In this document: piece by piece, positions 40,653 to 49,309 of the stretch | Position numbering within the stretch: position 1 is the first letter of the stretch | Layout of the letters: each line of letters starts with the position of its first letter | From: Nonomuraea coxensis DSM 45129 | GTDB lineage: Bacteria; Actinomycetota; Actinomycetes; Streptosporangiales; Streptosporangiaceae | DNA: 64,000 nucleotides | Assembly: GCF_019397265.1 (NCBI RefSeq) | Contig: NZ_CP068985.1 | Span: 248,001-312,000, forward strand | Direction: 5' to 3' | Notes under the pieces: generated by a model | Database searches by the model: none | Seen by the model: the letters and a program-made list of their open reading frames with translations, nothing else | Told to the model about the DNA's origin: nothing | Position numbers and translations under genes: made by a program

Positions 40653-42733
40653 TTCTGGGTCGCAGATTTGAGATTGTCGCGGAACTCCTCGGCTCCGACG
40701 GCGGTGGTCTGTTGGACTTCCTTGTAATCGGCCGGCACCGTGGAGTTCTCCTCTATCCAGTCCACGAAGCTTTCGTATTCGCTCCTGGTCATGTGGAGTG
40801 GAGGTTTGATTCGTGGCGGGTCGCCGGTCACGAAAGGCCCTCTGAGGTCATCATGGCTGTAAGATTCGTGAGCTACGGCAGAGGATTCCATCATCTGCTT
40901 CATCAACTGCTGGACGGTCTTGTCGTTCGTAGCGGCGTCGCCGACGGCCTTGGTCATGTTTCCTCCGGCGTGGCCGCTCTGCTGCACCAGCCAGTCCCCG
41001 GCTTTCGCGTAACCGTTGCTGACGAAGTTCTCATAGATGGTGTCGGCCGCTTTGAGTCCCACCTTGCCCACCTGCTGGGCGAAAGGGATCGGGACAAGGC
41101 CGACTCCCGCTTGGACCAGTTTCCGCAACGCCTCGTCCACTGCGTCGGCCTCCTTGCCTCGGCCGACAAGAGCCATTCGTCGCGCCTCCACCAGATGCCC
41201 CAGGGCGGTGGAGTTGAGTGCGATCACGTTGTTCAGCCAGTCCCTGTTGCGGGTCGCCATCGCCTGATCGATCTTCCCGCGCATGTCCGCGACCTGCCCG
41301 AGGAGCAGGGCCTGGTATGCCTGTTCATCGGCAGCCACGTCGAGCAGGACGAGATCGAGGTCGGTCGGGTTGAAGCGTGCTGTCTTCTTCCCCTCGACGT
41401 CGCCTACGAGTTCGTTGTCGGGCAGCCGTGGATGGTTCTGGTAGTAAGAGGACACGATGTCGTCGGTGTGTTCGGCGAGGATGCGGCCCAGGTTGTCGCG
41501 GGTGCCAGAAAGCCAGTCGAGTTCGGAGGGGTTCTTGAGCTCGACCTCCCCGGCGTCGTTGAACGACACGTGCGGCTTCACGTCGTCGGCGAGGATCTGG
41601 GTGGCCATGACGGTCAGTCGTTTGGAGTCGGCGTCGGGGCCTTTCATGGCGGCTTCCATGGCCGTGCCCAGCGATTCCCCGTGATCGCCCATCGCCCACT
41701 GCGGGCGCCGGTCGCTCATCAGGTATTTCAGGAGGTCCCGGTCGTCGAGCAGCGTCTGGGCGCGTTCGCGGGACGTGGCGGCGACGGTCAGCAGGGCGGC
41801 GAGCGGGTCGGCGGCGCCGATGGTGTCGGAGTTCTGGAACGGGCGGGTGTCGGTGGGGGCGGGCAGGTTGTAGACATCGGTGTCCTTCGGGAGGAACCGT
41901 TCGCGGTGCTGCTTGAGGTAGTCGCGGTCCCAGCGGATCATGTCCTGGCCGATGGTCTTCATGAACCACTCGCTGTACGCCTGCTTCGGGGCCGCCGCGA
42001 GGATCTGGCCGAGCGACCAGTAGCCGGGGTTCGTCAGGCCGCCCATGTCCGGAGCGGGGATCTCGGCGCGTCCTTGCCGTTTGAACTCCTCCAGGAACTT
42101 CCGGCCGAGGCGCGCGTCCTTGGTGGGGTCGGTGGCCGTGGCGAGGGCTTTGCTCAGCATGGACAGGACGTCGCGGTTCTGCCGGCGGACGGCGGCCGCC
42201 GAACCGTCGTCGGCGTCGAGGGCCTTGCGCACCCGCGTGCCCATGGCGGCGGGGATGGCGAGCAGGGCTCGTGGGCCGAGTTGTTCGAGGAGGGCGGTGG
42301 CGAACCGCGGGTCGGACAGCCGTTCCCTGAAGGGGGCGAGCTTCTCCAGTGCGCCGGCGTCGCCGCGGGCGGCGGCCGTGAAGAGCGGGGCCGCCTGCGC
42401 GGCCTCGGCGCGGACCGCGGCCGGGATGAGCCTGGTTTCGTCGATCCGCGTCATCCCGGCCGGTACGACCGCGCCGGGCAGCGGGTTGCCGAAGACGTCC
42501 ACGTCGACCTTCTCGGCCTCGTACGCGAGGTCGCGCCGCCGGTAGAGGTCGGGGGCCTGGTCGGTCAGCCACTGCCCGATCCGGCCGATCGCGGCCGCTC
42601 CGGGGTGGGTGAGTTCGACCTCGTTCAGAATCGCGCGGAGCTGGGCCGCGCATTCGGTCAGGCTTTTTCCCGCGTTCTGCACGCTGTGTCCGAGCTGGTG
42701 CATTTCTCCGGCGTGGATCGAGGAGAACGTCAT
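40649..42733 (-). CDS. Long helical protein of a WXG100 operon (DUF6571-like)
   Basis: The 694-aa protein is almost wholly alpha-helical and has no signal peptide. The first 100 residues (MTFSSIHAGEMHQLGHSVQNAG...) look like a WXG100/LXG-type helical hairpin. Later segments such as DPLAALLTVAATSRERAQTLL, DDRDLLKYLMSDRRPQWAM and NPTDLDLVLLDVAADEQAYQ resemble large actinobacterial proteins that I recall as DUF6571. They are found next to WXG100 genes and are thought to be type VII secretion substrates. The ATG start at 42733 has GAGGGA upstream and overlaps the WXG100 gene by 4 bases. No toxin motif was found at the C-terminus. Confidence 0.6.
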   Translation of the reverse strand: MTFSSIHAGEMHQLGHSVQNAGKSLTECAAQLRAILNEVELTHPGAAAIGRIGQWLTDQAPDLYRRRDLAYEAEKVDVDVFGNPLPGAVVPAGMTRIDETRLIPAAVRAEAAQAAPLFTAAARGDAGALEKLAPFRERLSDPRFATALLEQLGPRALLAIPAAMGTRVRKALDADDGSAAAVRRQNRDVLSMLSKALATATDPTKDARLGRKFLEEFKRQGRAEIPAPDMGGLTNPGYWSLGQILAAAPKQAYSEWFMKTIGQDMIRWDRDYLKQHRERFLPKDTDVYNLPAPTDTRPFQNSDTIGAADPLAALLTVAATSRERAQTLLDDRDLLKYLMSDRRPQWAMGDHGESLGTAMEAAMKGPDADSKRLTVMATQILADDVKPHVSFNDAGEVELKNPSELDWLSGTRDNLGRILAEHTDDIVSSYYQNHPRLPDNELVGDVEGKKTARFNPTDLDLVLLDVAADEQAYQALLLGQVADMRGKIDQAMATRNRDWLNNVIALNSTALGHLVEARRMALVGRGKEADAVDEALRKLVQAGVGLVPIPFAQQVGKVGLKAADTIYENFVSNGYAKAGDWLVQQSGHAGGNMTKAVGDAATNDKTVQQLMKQMMESSAVAHESYSHDDLRGPFVTGDPPRIKPPLHMTRSEYESFVDWIEENSTVPADYKEVQQTTAVGAEEFRDNLKSATQK

Positions 42734-42981
42734 TCGTCCCTCGGTCCCATCACGGTCTGGTGGGAGAGCGTCTCGTGGAGGTGGTCGATGACGCCGCGCA
42801 GCCCCCGCCACAGCTCCGCGCGCTGGTGCGCCAGGTCACCGGCGAACCTGTCGGCGGTCGGTCCCGTCCACGTCCGGCCGCTCGACAGCTGCAGCAGCGG
42901 CCGGTCCAGGGAATGCCAGTGCTGGTCCGACAACTCCTGTGCGCGGCGCAGCGCGTTCAACAACTCGGCACGAGTAGCCAT
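42730..42981 (-). CDS. WXG100-family protein
   Basis: The 83-aa protein is a helical hairpin with a central TWTGPTADRFAGDL (W-x-G turn), the hallmark of WXG100/ESAT-6-like substrates of type VII secretion. The C-terminal helix (LRGVIDHLHETLSHQT) is amphipathic. ATG 42981 follows a strong GGGAGG. It is the first gene of a three-gene operon with the long helical protein and a lipoprotein. No ESX ATPase (EccC) is in the window. Confidence 0.8.
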   Translation of the reverse strand: MATRAELLNALRRAQELSDQHWHSLDRPLLQLSSGRTWTGPTADRFAGDLAHQRAELWRGLRGVIDHLHETLSHQTVMGPRDE

Positions 42982-43196
42982 GCTGACCTCCCACCGATGT
43001 TGTACGCGGACCGCGCCCGGCGAGTCTCGAATACATTCCGATTCACTCTGCCACGCCGCCACTCCGGCGTCATGCTGCCGGGCGAAAACCGTATTTCTGC
43101 CGGTCGGGTACGTCGATGCCCACCGCAAGGGCCGGTCCGGCGCGTTCACCTGATCCCACGGCAAAGATGGAGACAGCACCATAGGATTTACCTCCC

Positions 43197-43922
43197 ATGA
43201 ACCACCCCAGCCTTCTCGACCAGGTCCGCGAGCTCCGCGGCCAGGGCAAATCCCCCAAACAGATCGCCCGCGCTCTCGGTGTCGCCCCGGCGGCGGTCAT
43301 CCCGCTCATCCGCCGCGTCGCCGCGGAGATTCGCCCCGACGACAGGGCGGGGGAGGTGGTCGGATGCTGGATCAACAGGGGATGGAGCATCGGCCTCATC
43401 GTCGACCCGTCCCGCGGGTGGGTCGACGAGGCGGCGCAGGAAGATGACATATCGGGCGGCCTCGTGAGCGTGGTGGTGGCACGTCAACATGGGTGGGACA
43501 AGGTATCGGTCTGCGGTTACCTGGTCGACGTCTACTGTCTCGGTGTCAAGAACGCTCACGGACCGCAGATCGGTGACGAGCGCGACCTGCGCCGCTTTCG
43601 CGAGCGGTATTTCTCGGCCTATGAGGCCGGCTCCCAGCAGGCGCCGTTCGAGCTCGCGAGGCACCTCGTCCTCGGCGCCGTCGACTACGCCCGCGGCCTC
43701 GGCTTCGAGCCGCACGCGGACTTCGACAAGGCGGCTGTCCACCTCGGGGAGTGGGCCGGCGCGTCGGCGGTCACGTTCGGCAAGGAAGGCAAGCCACTCT
43801 ACGTCTCCGGCCCGTACGACGATCCGCGGAAGGTCGTGAAGACCCTGGAGAAGGCGGTGGGCGAGCCGCCCAACTTCGACTACATCCTCACCTTGGGGCA
43901 GGCGGAACGCGCCTTCGGCTGA
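43197..43922 (+). CDS. Hypothetical protein with N-terminal helix-turn-helix
   Basis: Residues 7-37 form a helix-turn-helix (LLDQVRELRGQGKSPKQIAR ALGVAPAAV). The remainder is an uncharacterised alpha-beta domain with ELARHLVLGAVDYARGLGFE, HADFDKAAVHLGEWAG and KPLYVSGPYDDPRKVV. That second part occurs as a conserved C-terminal module in many bacterial proteins of unknown function. The protein has 241 aa and no signal peptide. It is divergent from the WXG100 operon with about 215 bases between, and convergent with rho. Confidence 0.6.
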   Translation: MNHPSLLDQVRELRGQGKSPKQIARALGVAPAAVIPLIRRVAAEIRPDDRAGEVVGCWINRGWSIGLIVDPSRGWVDEAAQEDDISGGLVSVVVARQHGWDKVSVCGYLVDVYCLGVKNAHGPQIGDERDLRRFRERYFSAYEAGSQQAPFELARHLVLGAVDYARGLGFEPHADFDKAAVHLGEWAGASAVTFGKEGKPLYVSGPYDDPRKVVKTLEKAVGEPPNFDYILTLGQAERAFG

Positions 43923-44037
43923 ACGACGCCTGCGGCCTCCTTGATGAGGACGGCGTTCGAGGGTGGAGCACGGCCCGTCGACCAGGATTTCCATCCTCCG
44001 CTGCCCCTAAGGGCGGTGGCATGCGGCGCGGCGGCCG

Positions 44038-45147
44038 TCACGCGGCGGCGGCCGTCTCCAGCAGGAAGGCGGCGTTCGAGGAGGTGGCGCGCAGCTTGCC
44101 GATGAGCATCCGCGCGGCCTGCTGCCGGTCGAGGCCGGACAGGGAGCGGCGCAGCCCCCAGACGATCTGGCGCTCCTGCGGGTGCAGCAGGATCTCCTCG
44201 CGACGGGTGCCGGAGGCGTCGAGGTCCACGGCGGGGAACAGCCGCTGCTCGGCCAGCTCGCGGGTGAGGTGCAGCTCCATGTTGCCGGTGCCCTTGAACT
44301 CCTCGTACAGGCTGTTGTCCATGCGGGAGCCGGTGTCGATCAGGGCGGTGGCGAGGATGGTGAGCGAGCCGCCGCCCTCGACGTTGCGGGCGGCGCCGAA
44401 GAAGCGCTTGGGCGGGTAGAGGGCGCCGGCGTCGAGGCCGCCGGTGAGGACCTTGCCGCCGCCGGGCGCGAGGTTGTTGTAGGCCCGGCCGAGCCGGGTC
44501 AGGGAGTCGAGCAGCACGACGACGTCGCGGCCGTCCTCGACGAGCCGCTTGGCCCGTTCGACGGCGAGCTCGGCGATCGCGGCGTGGTCGCGGTCGGGGT
44601 GGTCGAAGGTGGAGGCGAAGATCTCCCCGGGGATGCCGGCGCGCATCTCGGTGACCTCCTCGGGCCGCTCGCCCACCAGCACCACCAGCAGGTGGACCTC
44701 GGGGTGGTTGCGGGCGATCCCGGCCGCCAGCGCCTGCAGGACCATCGTCTTGCCCGCCTTGGGCGGGGCGACGATCAGGCCGCGCTGGCCTTTGCCGATG
44801 GGCGCGAACAGGTCGATGACGCGGGTGCTGAGCGACTCGGTCTCGACGCGCAGCCGCTCGGCCGGATGGACGGGCACGAGCTCGGCGAACGCCGGCCGCT
44901 CCCGCCAGTGCCGCGAGCCGTTGACCGACTCGACGCCCACGAACTTGCCGCCCGTGAACGACGCCACGACGTGGTCGCCGGGACGCAGGCCGTACTGCTT
45001 GATCTTCTCGGGGGAGACGCGGACGTCCTCCGCTCCTGGAAGGTGCCCGGTCCTGATGAACGCGCTCTTGTCGCGTACGTCGAGGAGGCCGCTCACCCGC
45101 CGGTCGGCGGAGTCCGCGCGCTGCCGCGGAATGGTGTGCACAGACAT
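44038..45147 (-). CDS. rho: Short Rho transcription termination factor (paralogue type)
   Basis: The 369-aa protein has the complete Rho RecA-type motor: P-loop APPKAGKT (127-134), GERPEEVTEM with the catalytic glutamate (E. coli has D before E, here G), LLDSLTRLGRAYN, GKVLTGGLDAGAL, and the R-loop/arginine finger region FKGTGNMELHL and SGTRREE. It lacks the long N-terminal extension of the main actinobacterial Rho. In the RNA-binding domain the usual GFGFLR reads KSAFIR (F30 kept), so primary-site binding may be weak. ATG 45147 has AAGAGG upstream. I infer a specialised second Rho. Confidence 0.88.
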   Translation of the reverse strand: MSVHTIPRQRADSADRRVSGLLDVRDKSAFIRTGHLPGAEDVRVSPEKIKQYGLRPGDHVVASFTGGKFVGVESVNGSRHWRERPAFAELVPVHPAERLRVETESLSTRVIDLFAPIGKGQRGLIVAPPKAGKTMVLQALAAGIARNHPEVHLLVVLVGERPEEVTEMRAGIPGEIFASTFDHPDRDHAAIAELAVERAKRLVEDGRDVVVLLDSLTRLGRAYNNLAPGGGKVLTGGLDAGALYPPKRFFGAARNVEGGGSLTILATALIDTGSRMDNSLYEEFKGTGNMELHLTRELAEQRLFPAVDLDASGTRREEILLHPQERQIVWGLRRSLSGLDRQQAARMLIGKLRATSSNAAFLLETAAAA

Positions 45148-45512
45148 GGTGAACCTCTTGGGAAGGTGCCGGGCCGCAGATGTGGCCGGCGGATGATGAG
45201 GAAGCCGGGCCTGCCGGACGAGCCGGGGCGAGGCTGTGACGAAGATCTGTGAAGATCGGCGGAGCAAGAAGCTCAACGCTTGGTGGGAACCTACCACACG
45301 ATCCGACCTATGAAACGTCTAGCCCACTCGGACTATTCCCGGGCGGTTGTCGGCGTTTCCGCCGCGAATCCGCGACGCCGCGCGTGACAATGCTCGAAAG
45401 GCGCAGAACCCCCCGTGCAGCGGCGCCATGGTGTCAAGTGACATGCAGGGCCTCTGCAACTCCGCCGGGGTTTCCTGGACGCAGACAGAGAACTCCTTGG
45501 GGGAGCACCATC
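45148..45512. other. Intergenic region between rho and a zinc-ribbon microprotein gene
   Basis: The 365 bases separate divergently transcribed genes and must hold both promoters. I see no coding frame with a plausible start and no long stem. A CTCTGC...GCAG-AC-AGAG imperfect repeat just before 45500 could form a weak hairpin near the ribosome binding site of the microprotein. Confidence 0.4.
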
Positions 45513-45659
45513 ATGAAGACCGTCAACCACTGCCCGCGGTGCCACCACGAGCTCGACGAGGGCCCGATCATGTACCGCTGCGCCAGCTGCTGCCGCGCCG
45601 TCTACGCCGCCGACCTCGAGAACGAGTACGTCGCCCCGCTCCAGCCGGTCGCCGCCTAG
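45513..45659 (+). CDS. Zinc-ribbon microprotein
   Basis: The 48-aa protein has two CxxC knuckles (HCPRCHHE and RCASCCRA) 13-15 residues apart, forming a zinc ribbon or rubredoxin-like knuckle. An acidic tail follows (AADLENEYVAPLQ). GGGGGAG lies about 8 bases before ATG 45513. Such microproteins occur in actinobacteria, but I know no function. It is followed 14 bases later by an MBL-fold gene and could be co-transcribed with it. Confidence 0.7.
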   Translation: MKTVNHCPRCHHELDEGPIMYRCASCCRAVYAADLENEYVAPLQPVAA

Positions 45660-45673
45660 CTAGTCTGGGCTTC

Positions 45674-46417
45674 GTGCCGCATCGACCGATCACTGTCTCC
45701 GGCGTCGAGGTCACGCCTCTCTGCGACGCCGTGGGCCCCATGGGGGCGGCGATCCGCCGCCCGCTGCCCGAGATGTTCCCCGGTTCGGGGCTCCCGGACG
45801 CGCCGTGGGTCCTGCACTTCCACTGCTATCTGCTGCGTTCGGCGACGGGCCGCCTCACGCTGGTCGACACCGGCATCGGCGGCCACGGCTCCCTCGCGGC
45901 GAGCTGGGCGCCGGTTCCCGGGACGCTGCTCGGCGAGCTGGCCGCGGCCGGCGTCGCGCCGGCCGACGTCGAGACCGTCGTCCTCACCCACCTGCACAGC
46001 GACCACGCGAGCGGCGTGGTGACCGACGACGGACGCCCGGCCTTCGAGAACGCCGCCGTCGTGCTCCAGCGCACCGAGCTCGACGCCGCCGGGGACGGCG
46101 CGCTCGACCGGCTCGTCGCCCCGGTCAAGGCGCAGCTCCAGATCGTCGAGGGCAGCGCCGAGGTCGCGCCCGGCGTCCACGTGCACCTGACCGCCGGTCA
46201 CACGCCCGGCCACCAGATCGTCAGGGCCGGCGACCTCGCGATGACCGGCGACCTCGTCCTCCACCCGGTCCAGCTCGACGACCCCGGCGTCCACTACTGC
46301 TACGACGACGACCGGGAGGCCGCCGCCCGCACCCGTACCGAGGTGCTGGAGCGGTTGCGGGCCGAGCGCGCCGTGCTCGCCACCTCCCACTTCAGCGAGC
46401 CGTTCGTCCGTCTGTGA
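45674..46417 (+). CDS. MBL-fold metallo-hydrolase
   Basis: The 247-aa metallo-beta-lactamase-fold hydrolase has the HxHxDH metal motif in LTHLHSDHASG, a further histidine in LTAGHTPGHQIVRAG, a bridging aspartate in AMTGDLVLHP and a terminal ATSHFSEPF. This composition resembles quorum-quenching lactonases and related hydrolases, though the substrate is not determined. The GTG start at 45674 gives a protein that begins at the first beta strand. There is no signal peptide. Confidence 0.85.
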   Translation: MPHRPITVSGVEVTPLCDAVGPMGAAIRRPLPEMFPGSGLPDAPWVLHFHCYLLRSATGRLTLVDTGIGGHGSLAASWAPVPGTLLGELAAAGVAPADVETVVLTHLHSDHASGVVTDDGRPAFENAAVVLQRTELDAAGDGALDRLVAPVKAQLQIVEGSAEVAPGVHVHLTAGHTPGHQIVRAGDLAMTGDLVLHPVQLDDPGVHYCYDDDREAAARTRTEVLERLRAERAVLATSHFSEPFVRL

Positions 46418-46467
46418 GCGCGCTGACCTAGGGCCGGCGCTGCTCCGGGTTCTGCCATAGTTCGTGG

Positions 46468-46944
46468 GTGGACGATTTCTGGGGCACGGTCAACCGGGCG
46501 GTCTGCGGGGCGGCCGCGTACATCACGGACGAGCGCGGCCGGGTCCTGCTGGTGGACCCCAACTACCGCGAGCACTGGGGCTTCCCCGGCGGCATCATCG
46601 ACGCCGGGGAGGACCCCGCGCAGGCGTGCGCGAGGGAGGTGGCCGAGGAGGTGGGGCTCACCGTGAAGGTCGGCCCGCTGCTGACGGTGGCCTGGGTCGA
46701 CCGGGTGCCCAACGTGCCGTTCCCGATGGTCAACTTCATGTTCGACTGCGGGGAGGTGCGCTCGGACACGCCGATCACGCTGCAGACCGAGGAGCTCGAC
46801 GGCTACGGCTTCTTCACCGTCGAGGAGGCCGGGCGGCTGCTGGCCGGCCACGCCCACGCGCGGCTGGTGGCCGCCGTGGCGGCCAGGGTCTCCGGCGCGA
46901 TCGCCTACCTAACGCCCGGCCAGGGCCGGCTGATCGGCCAGTAG
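46468..46944 (+). CDS. Nudix hydrolase
   Basis: The 158-aa protein has an intact Nudix box, GGIIDAGEDPAQACAREVAEEVGL (G-x5-E-x7-REUxEExGU), so it should hydrolyse a nucleoside diphosphate derivative with Mg2+. HWGFPGG precedes the box. The GTG start at 46468 is the first plausible one. Its last 36 bases overlap the convergent histidine kinase gene. Substrate is unknown. Confidence 0.88.
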   Translation: MDDFWGTVNRAVCGAAAYITDERGRVLLVDPNYREHWGFPGGIIDAGEDPAQACAREVAEEVGLTVKVGPLLTVAWVDRVPNVPFPMVNFMFDCGEVRSDTPITLQTEELDGYGFFTVEEAGRLLAGHAHARLVAAVAARVSGAIAYLTPGQGRLIGQ

Positions 46945-48810
46945 CGACGCCGGCAGCGCCACCAGGGCGGTCAGGCCGCCGTAGGGGGAGGCCACCAGGG
47001 TCACCTTGATGGCGTGCCTGGCCGCCAGCCTGCCGACCACGAACAGGCCGAGCCGCTCGCTCTGCGCCAGGTCGAACTCGGGGGTGCGGGTCAGCCGGTC
47101 GTTGAGCTCGTCCAGCTCGGCGCGGGGCAGGCCGAGCCCGCGGTCCTCGATCTCGACCACGAGGCCGTGCGGGCTGGTCGAGGTGCGCACGTCCACCCGG
47201 GTCTGCGGCGGTGAGAAGAGGGTGGCGTTCTCGATCAGCTCGGCGATGAGGTGGGCCACGTCGGTGACGGCCGAGCCGAGGAGCGAGACCGGCGGCGTCG
47301 TGAGCACCTCGACCCGCTCGTACTCCTCGATCTCGGCCACGGCGGCGCGCAGCACGTCGTGGATCGGCACCGGGTTGCGCCAGGCGCGGCCGGGGCTCTG
47401 CTCGGACAGGATGATCAGACTCTCCGCGTGCCGGCGCATGCGGGTCGTCAGGTGGTCGAGCTTGAACAGGTCGGCCAGCATGCCGGGCTCCTCGGCGGCC
47501 CGCTCCATGCTGTCGAGCTGGAGGAGCTGGCGGTGCAGCAGCGACTGGTTGCGGCGGGCCAGGTTGACGAAGACCTGGTTGACGCCATGGCGCAGCCGGG
47601 CCTGGTCCACGGCGGCCTCGACGGCGGTCGACTGCACCCGGTTGAACGCCGTGACGATGTCGTCCACCTCGGAGCTGTGCGTCACGACCTTCAGCGGCGC
47701 GGTCTCCTCGGGCGTCGGCCTTGAGGTGTTCGTCCGCAGCCGCGCGACCAGGGCGGGCAGGCGCACCTCGGCCAGCTCGGTGGCGGCGTCGCGGAGCCCG
47801 GCCAGCTCCTCCACCAGCCGGCGGCGGAAACGCAGCGAGAGCAGGATCGAGGCGACCACGGCGATCAGGCCCACGCCGCCGGCCACGCCGATCTTGACCA
47901 GCAGCCCGACGGCGGCCGGCGTGATCCGGCCGGTGATGCCCGTGGTGAGCGACGCCTGGGCGCGTTCGACCGCGGCCGCCAGGTTCCGGGCGTCGACCGG
48001 CCACGTCGCCGCCGCGGCGGGCAGGCCGGCGGCCGTCGCCTGGTCGCGGACGGCGTTCTCGGCCGCCAGGAACTCCTTGTTGACGGGCGAGGTGACCAGC
48101 TTCTCGTACGGCCCCCGCAGCTTGTCGTCGAGCTGCCCGAGCGCCTGGCCGAACAGCAGCCGCCGGGTCGCGACCATCCCGGTGAACGCCTCCCGCTCCC
48201 GCGCGCCCACCCGGCCGGCGGAGAGGACGACCGCGATGACCGCCCGCTCGCGCGAGAGCATCTCCATGGCCTCGCCGAGCATGGTCACGGCCCGCGCCTG
48301 GCGGTAGAGGGCCGTGTCGGGCACCAGGATCATGGCGTCGTACATGCGGAAGAAGGCGTCCACGATGGTGCTGTAGCCGGTGATGACGTCGAGCGGCGCC
48401 CGCGTGCGGGCGTCCACGCCGCGGCGGGCCTCGGTGAGCTGGTCGAGCTTGCCGAACACCACGTTGAGCTGGGTCGCCATCTCCGGCGACAGGTCCCGCA
48501 CGGGCCTGGCGGAGGAGCGGAAGGCCGACACGGCGAGGTCGGTGCGGGTGCGCTGCTCGGTGACCTTGCTGAGCGGCAGGCCGCCGACCAGGAACTCGAT
48601 CGAGGCCAGCCGTTCCTTCTGCAGCTCGACGTTGACCTTCTCCGAGGGCAGGGCCACCTTCGTGGCCAGGTCGTTGATCGAGAGCAGGCGCAGCCCGTCT
48701 CCGCCGGTCAGGCCCGCCGCGAACGCCCACAGCCCGGCCAGGGACAGCAGGGGGACGAGCAGCAGGACGAGGAGCTTCACCGCGATGGGACGGCCACGCT
48801 TGGGGGGCAT
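46909..48810 (-). CDS. CvnA-like sensor histidine kinase with NIT-type extracellular domain
   Basis: The 633-aa membrane kinase has a first transmembrane helix at about 11-29, a large extracytoplasmic helical domain (about 40-300; nitrate/nitrite-sensing type), a second helix at about 310-330, a HAMP-like linker, a helical region with LARRNQSLLHRQLLQLDSMER (the expected phospho-acceptor histidine is not obvious), and an HATPase_c domain (ELIENATLFSPP; EDRGLGLPR; GLFVVGRLAARH). Streptomyces conservons (cvnABCD) start with such a kinase. The roadblock, DUF742 and GTPase genes that should follow are absent; the downstream neighbour on the other strand is the Nudix gene. It is therefore an orphan. 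Confidence 0.82.
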   Translation of the reverse strand: MPPKRGRPIAVKLLVLLLVPLLSLAGLWAFAAGLTGGDGLRLLSINDLATKVALPSEKVNVELQKERLASIEFLVGGLPLSKVTEQRTRTDLAVSAFRSSARPVRDLSPEMATQLNVVFGKLDQLTEARRGVDARTRAPLDVITGYSTIVDAFFRMYDAMILVPDTALYRQARAVTMLGEAMEMLSRERAVIAVVLSAGRVGAREREAFTGMVATRRLLFGQALGQLDDKLRGPYEKLVTSPVNKEFLAAENAVRDQATAAGLPAAAATWPVDARNLAAAVERAQASLTTGITGRITPAAVGLLVKIGVAGGVGLIAVVASILLSLRFRRRLVEELAGLRDAATELAEVRLPALVARLRTNTSRPTPEETAPLKVVTHSSEVDDIVTAFNRVQSTAVEAAVDQARLRHGVNQVFVNLARRNQSLLHRQLLQLDSMERAAEEPGMLADLFKLDHLTTRMRRHAESLIILSEQSPGRAWRNPVPIHDVLRAAVAEIEEYERVEVLTTPPVSLLGSAVTDVAHLIAELIENATLFSPPQTRVDVRTSTSPHGLVVEIEDRGLGLPRAELDELNDRLTRTPEFDLAQSERLGLFVVGRLAARHAIKVTLVASPYGGLTALVALPASLLADQPALAGR

Positions 48811-48872
48811 GCGACCTCCGGGTGCATGATGAGATCGCCTCGCAGATTACACCCCCCTTTGGAAGGATTTCT

Positions 48873-49304
48873 GTGCGTCTTCCGCGTTCTTTCTCCGGCT
48901 GGACCATGGCGGTCTTCGGGTTCCTGGCCTTCGCGCTGGGCCTGCTCGGGCTCGTCTCGCCCGCGACGCTGCTGGCCATGCTGGGGTTCGAGGTCCTCGA
49001 CGTGCGCCCGCCCGGGGACTACACGCTGGTCTACATGGCCGCCTCGTCCATGGCGGCGGTGAACATGGGCGTCTACTACCTGTTCGCGGCGGCGGCCGAC
49101 TACACGCCGTTCTTCCGCTGGACCGTGCCGTTCCGGCTGGTCACCTTCGCGGTCTTCACCACGCTCGTGCTGACCGGGGCCGCGCCGGCGAAGTTCTTCG
49201 GCGTCGGGCTCTGGGAGGGCGTGGGCGCGCTGGTGACGGGGTTCGCGCTGTGGCGCGAGGGCAAGCTCATGCCCTCGCGCCGGCAGCCGCAGAGCGTGAC
49301 CTGA
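48873..49304 (+). CDS. Small polytopic membrane protein, unknown function
   Basis: The 143-aa protein has four hydrophobic helices (for example WTMAVFGFLAFALGLLGLVS and LVYMAASSMAAVNMGVYYLF). It starts at GTG 48873 with GGAAGG 7 bases upstream; an earlier in-frame ATG has no ribosome binding site. No conserved motif beyond membrane segments is visible. It is divergent from the kinase and convergent with the LapA-like gene 5 bases away. Confidence 0.7.
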   Translation: MRLPRSFSGWTMAVFGFLAFALGLLGLVSPATLLAMLGFEVLDVRPPGDYTLVYMAASSMAAVNMGVYYLFAAAADYTPFFRWTVPFRLVTFAVFTTLVLTGAAPAKFFGVGLWEGVGALVTGFALWREGKLMPSRRQPQSVT

Positions 49305-49309
49305 CGGCC

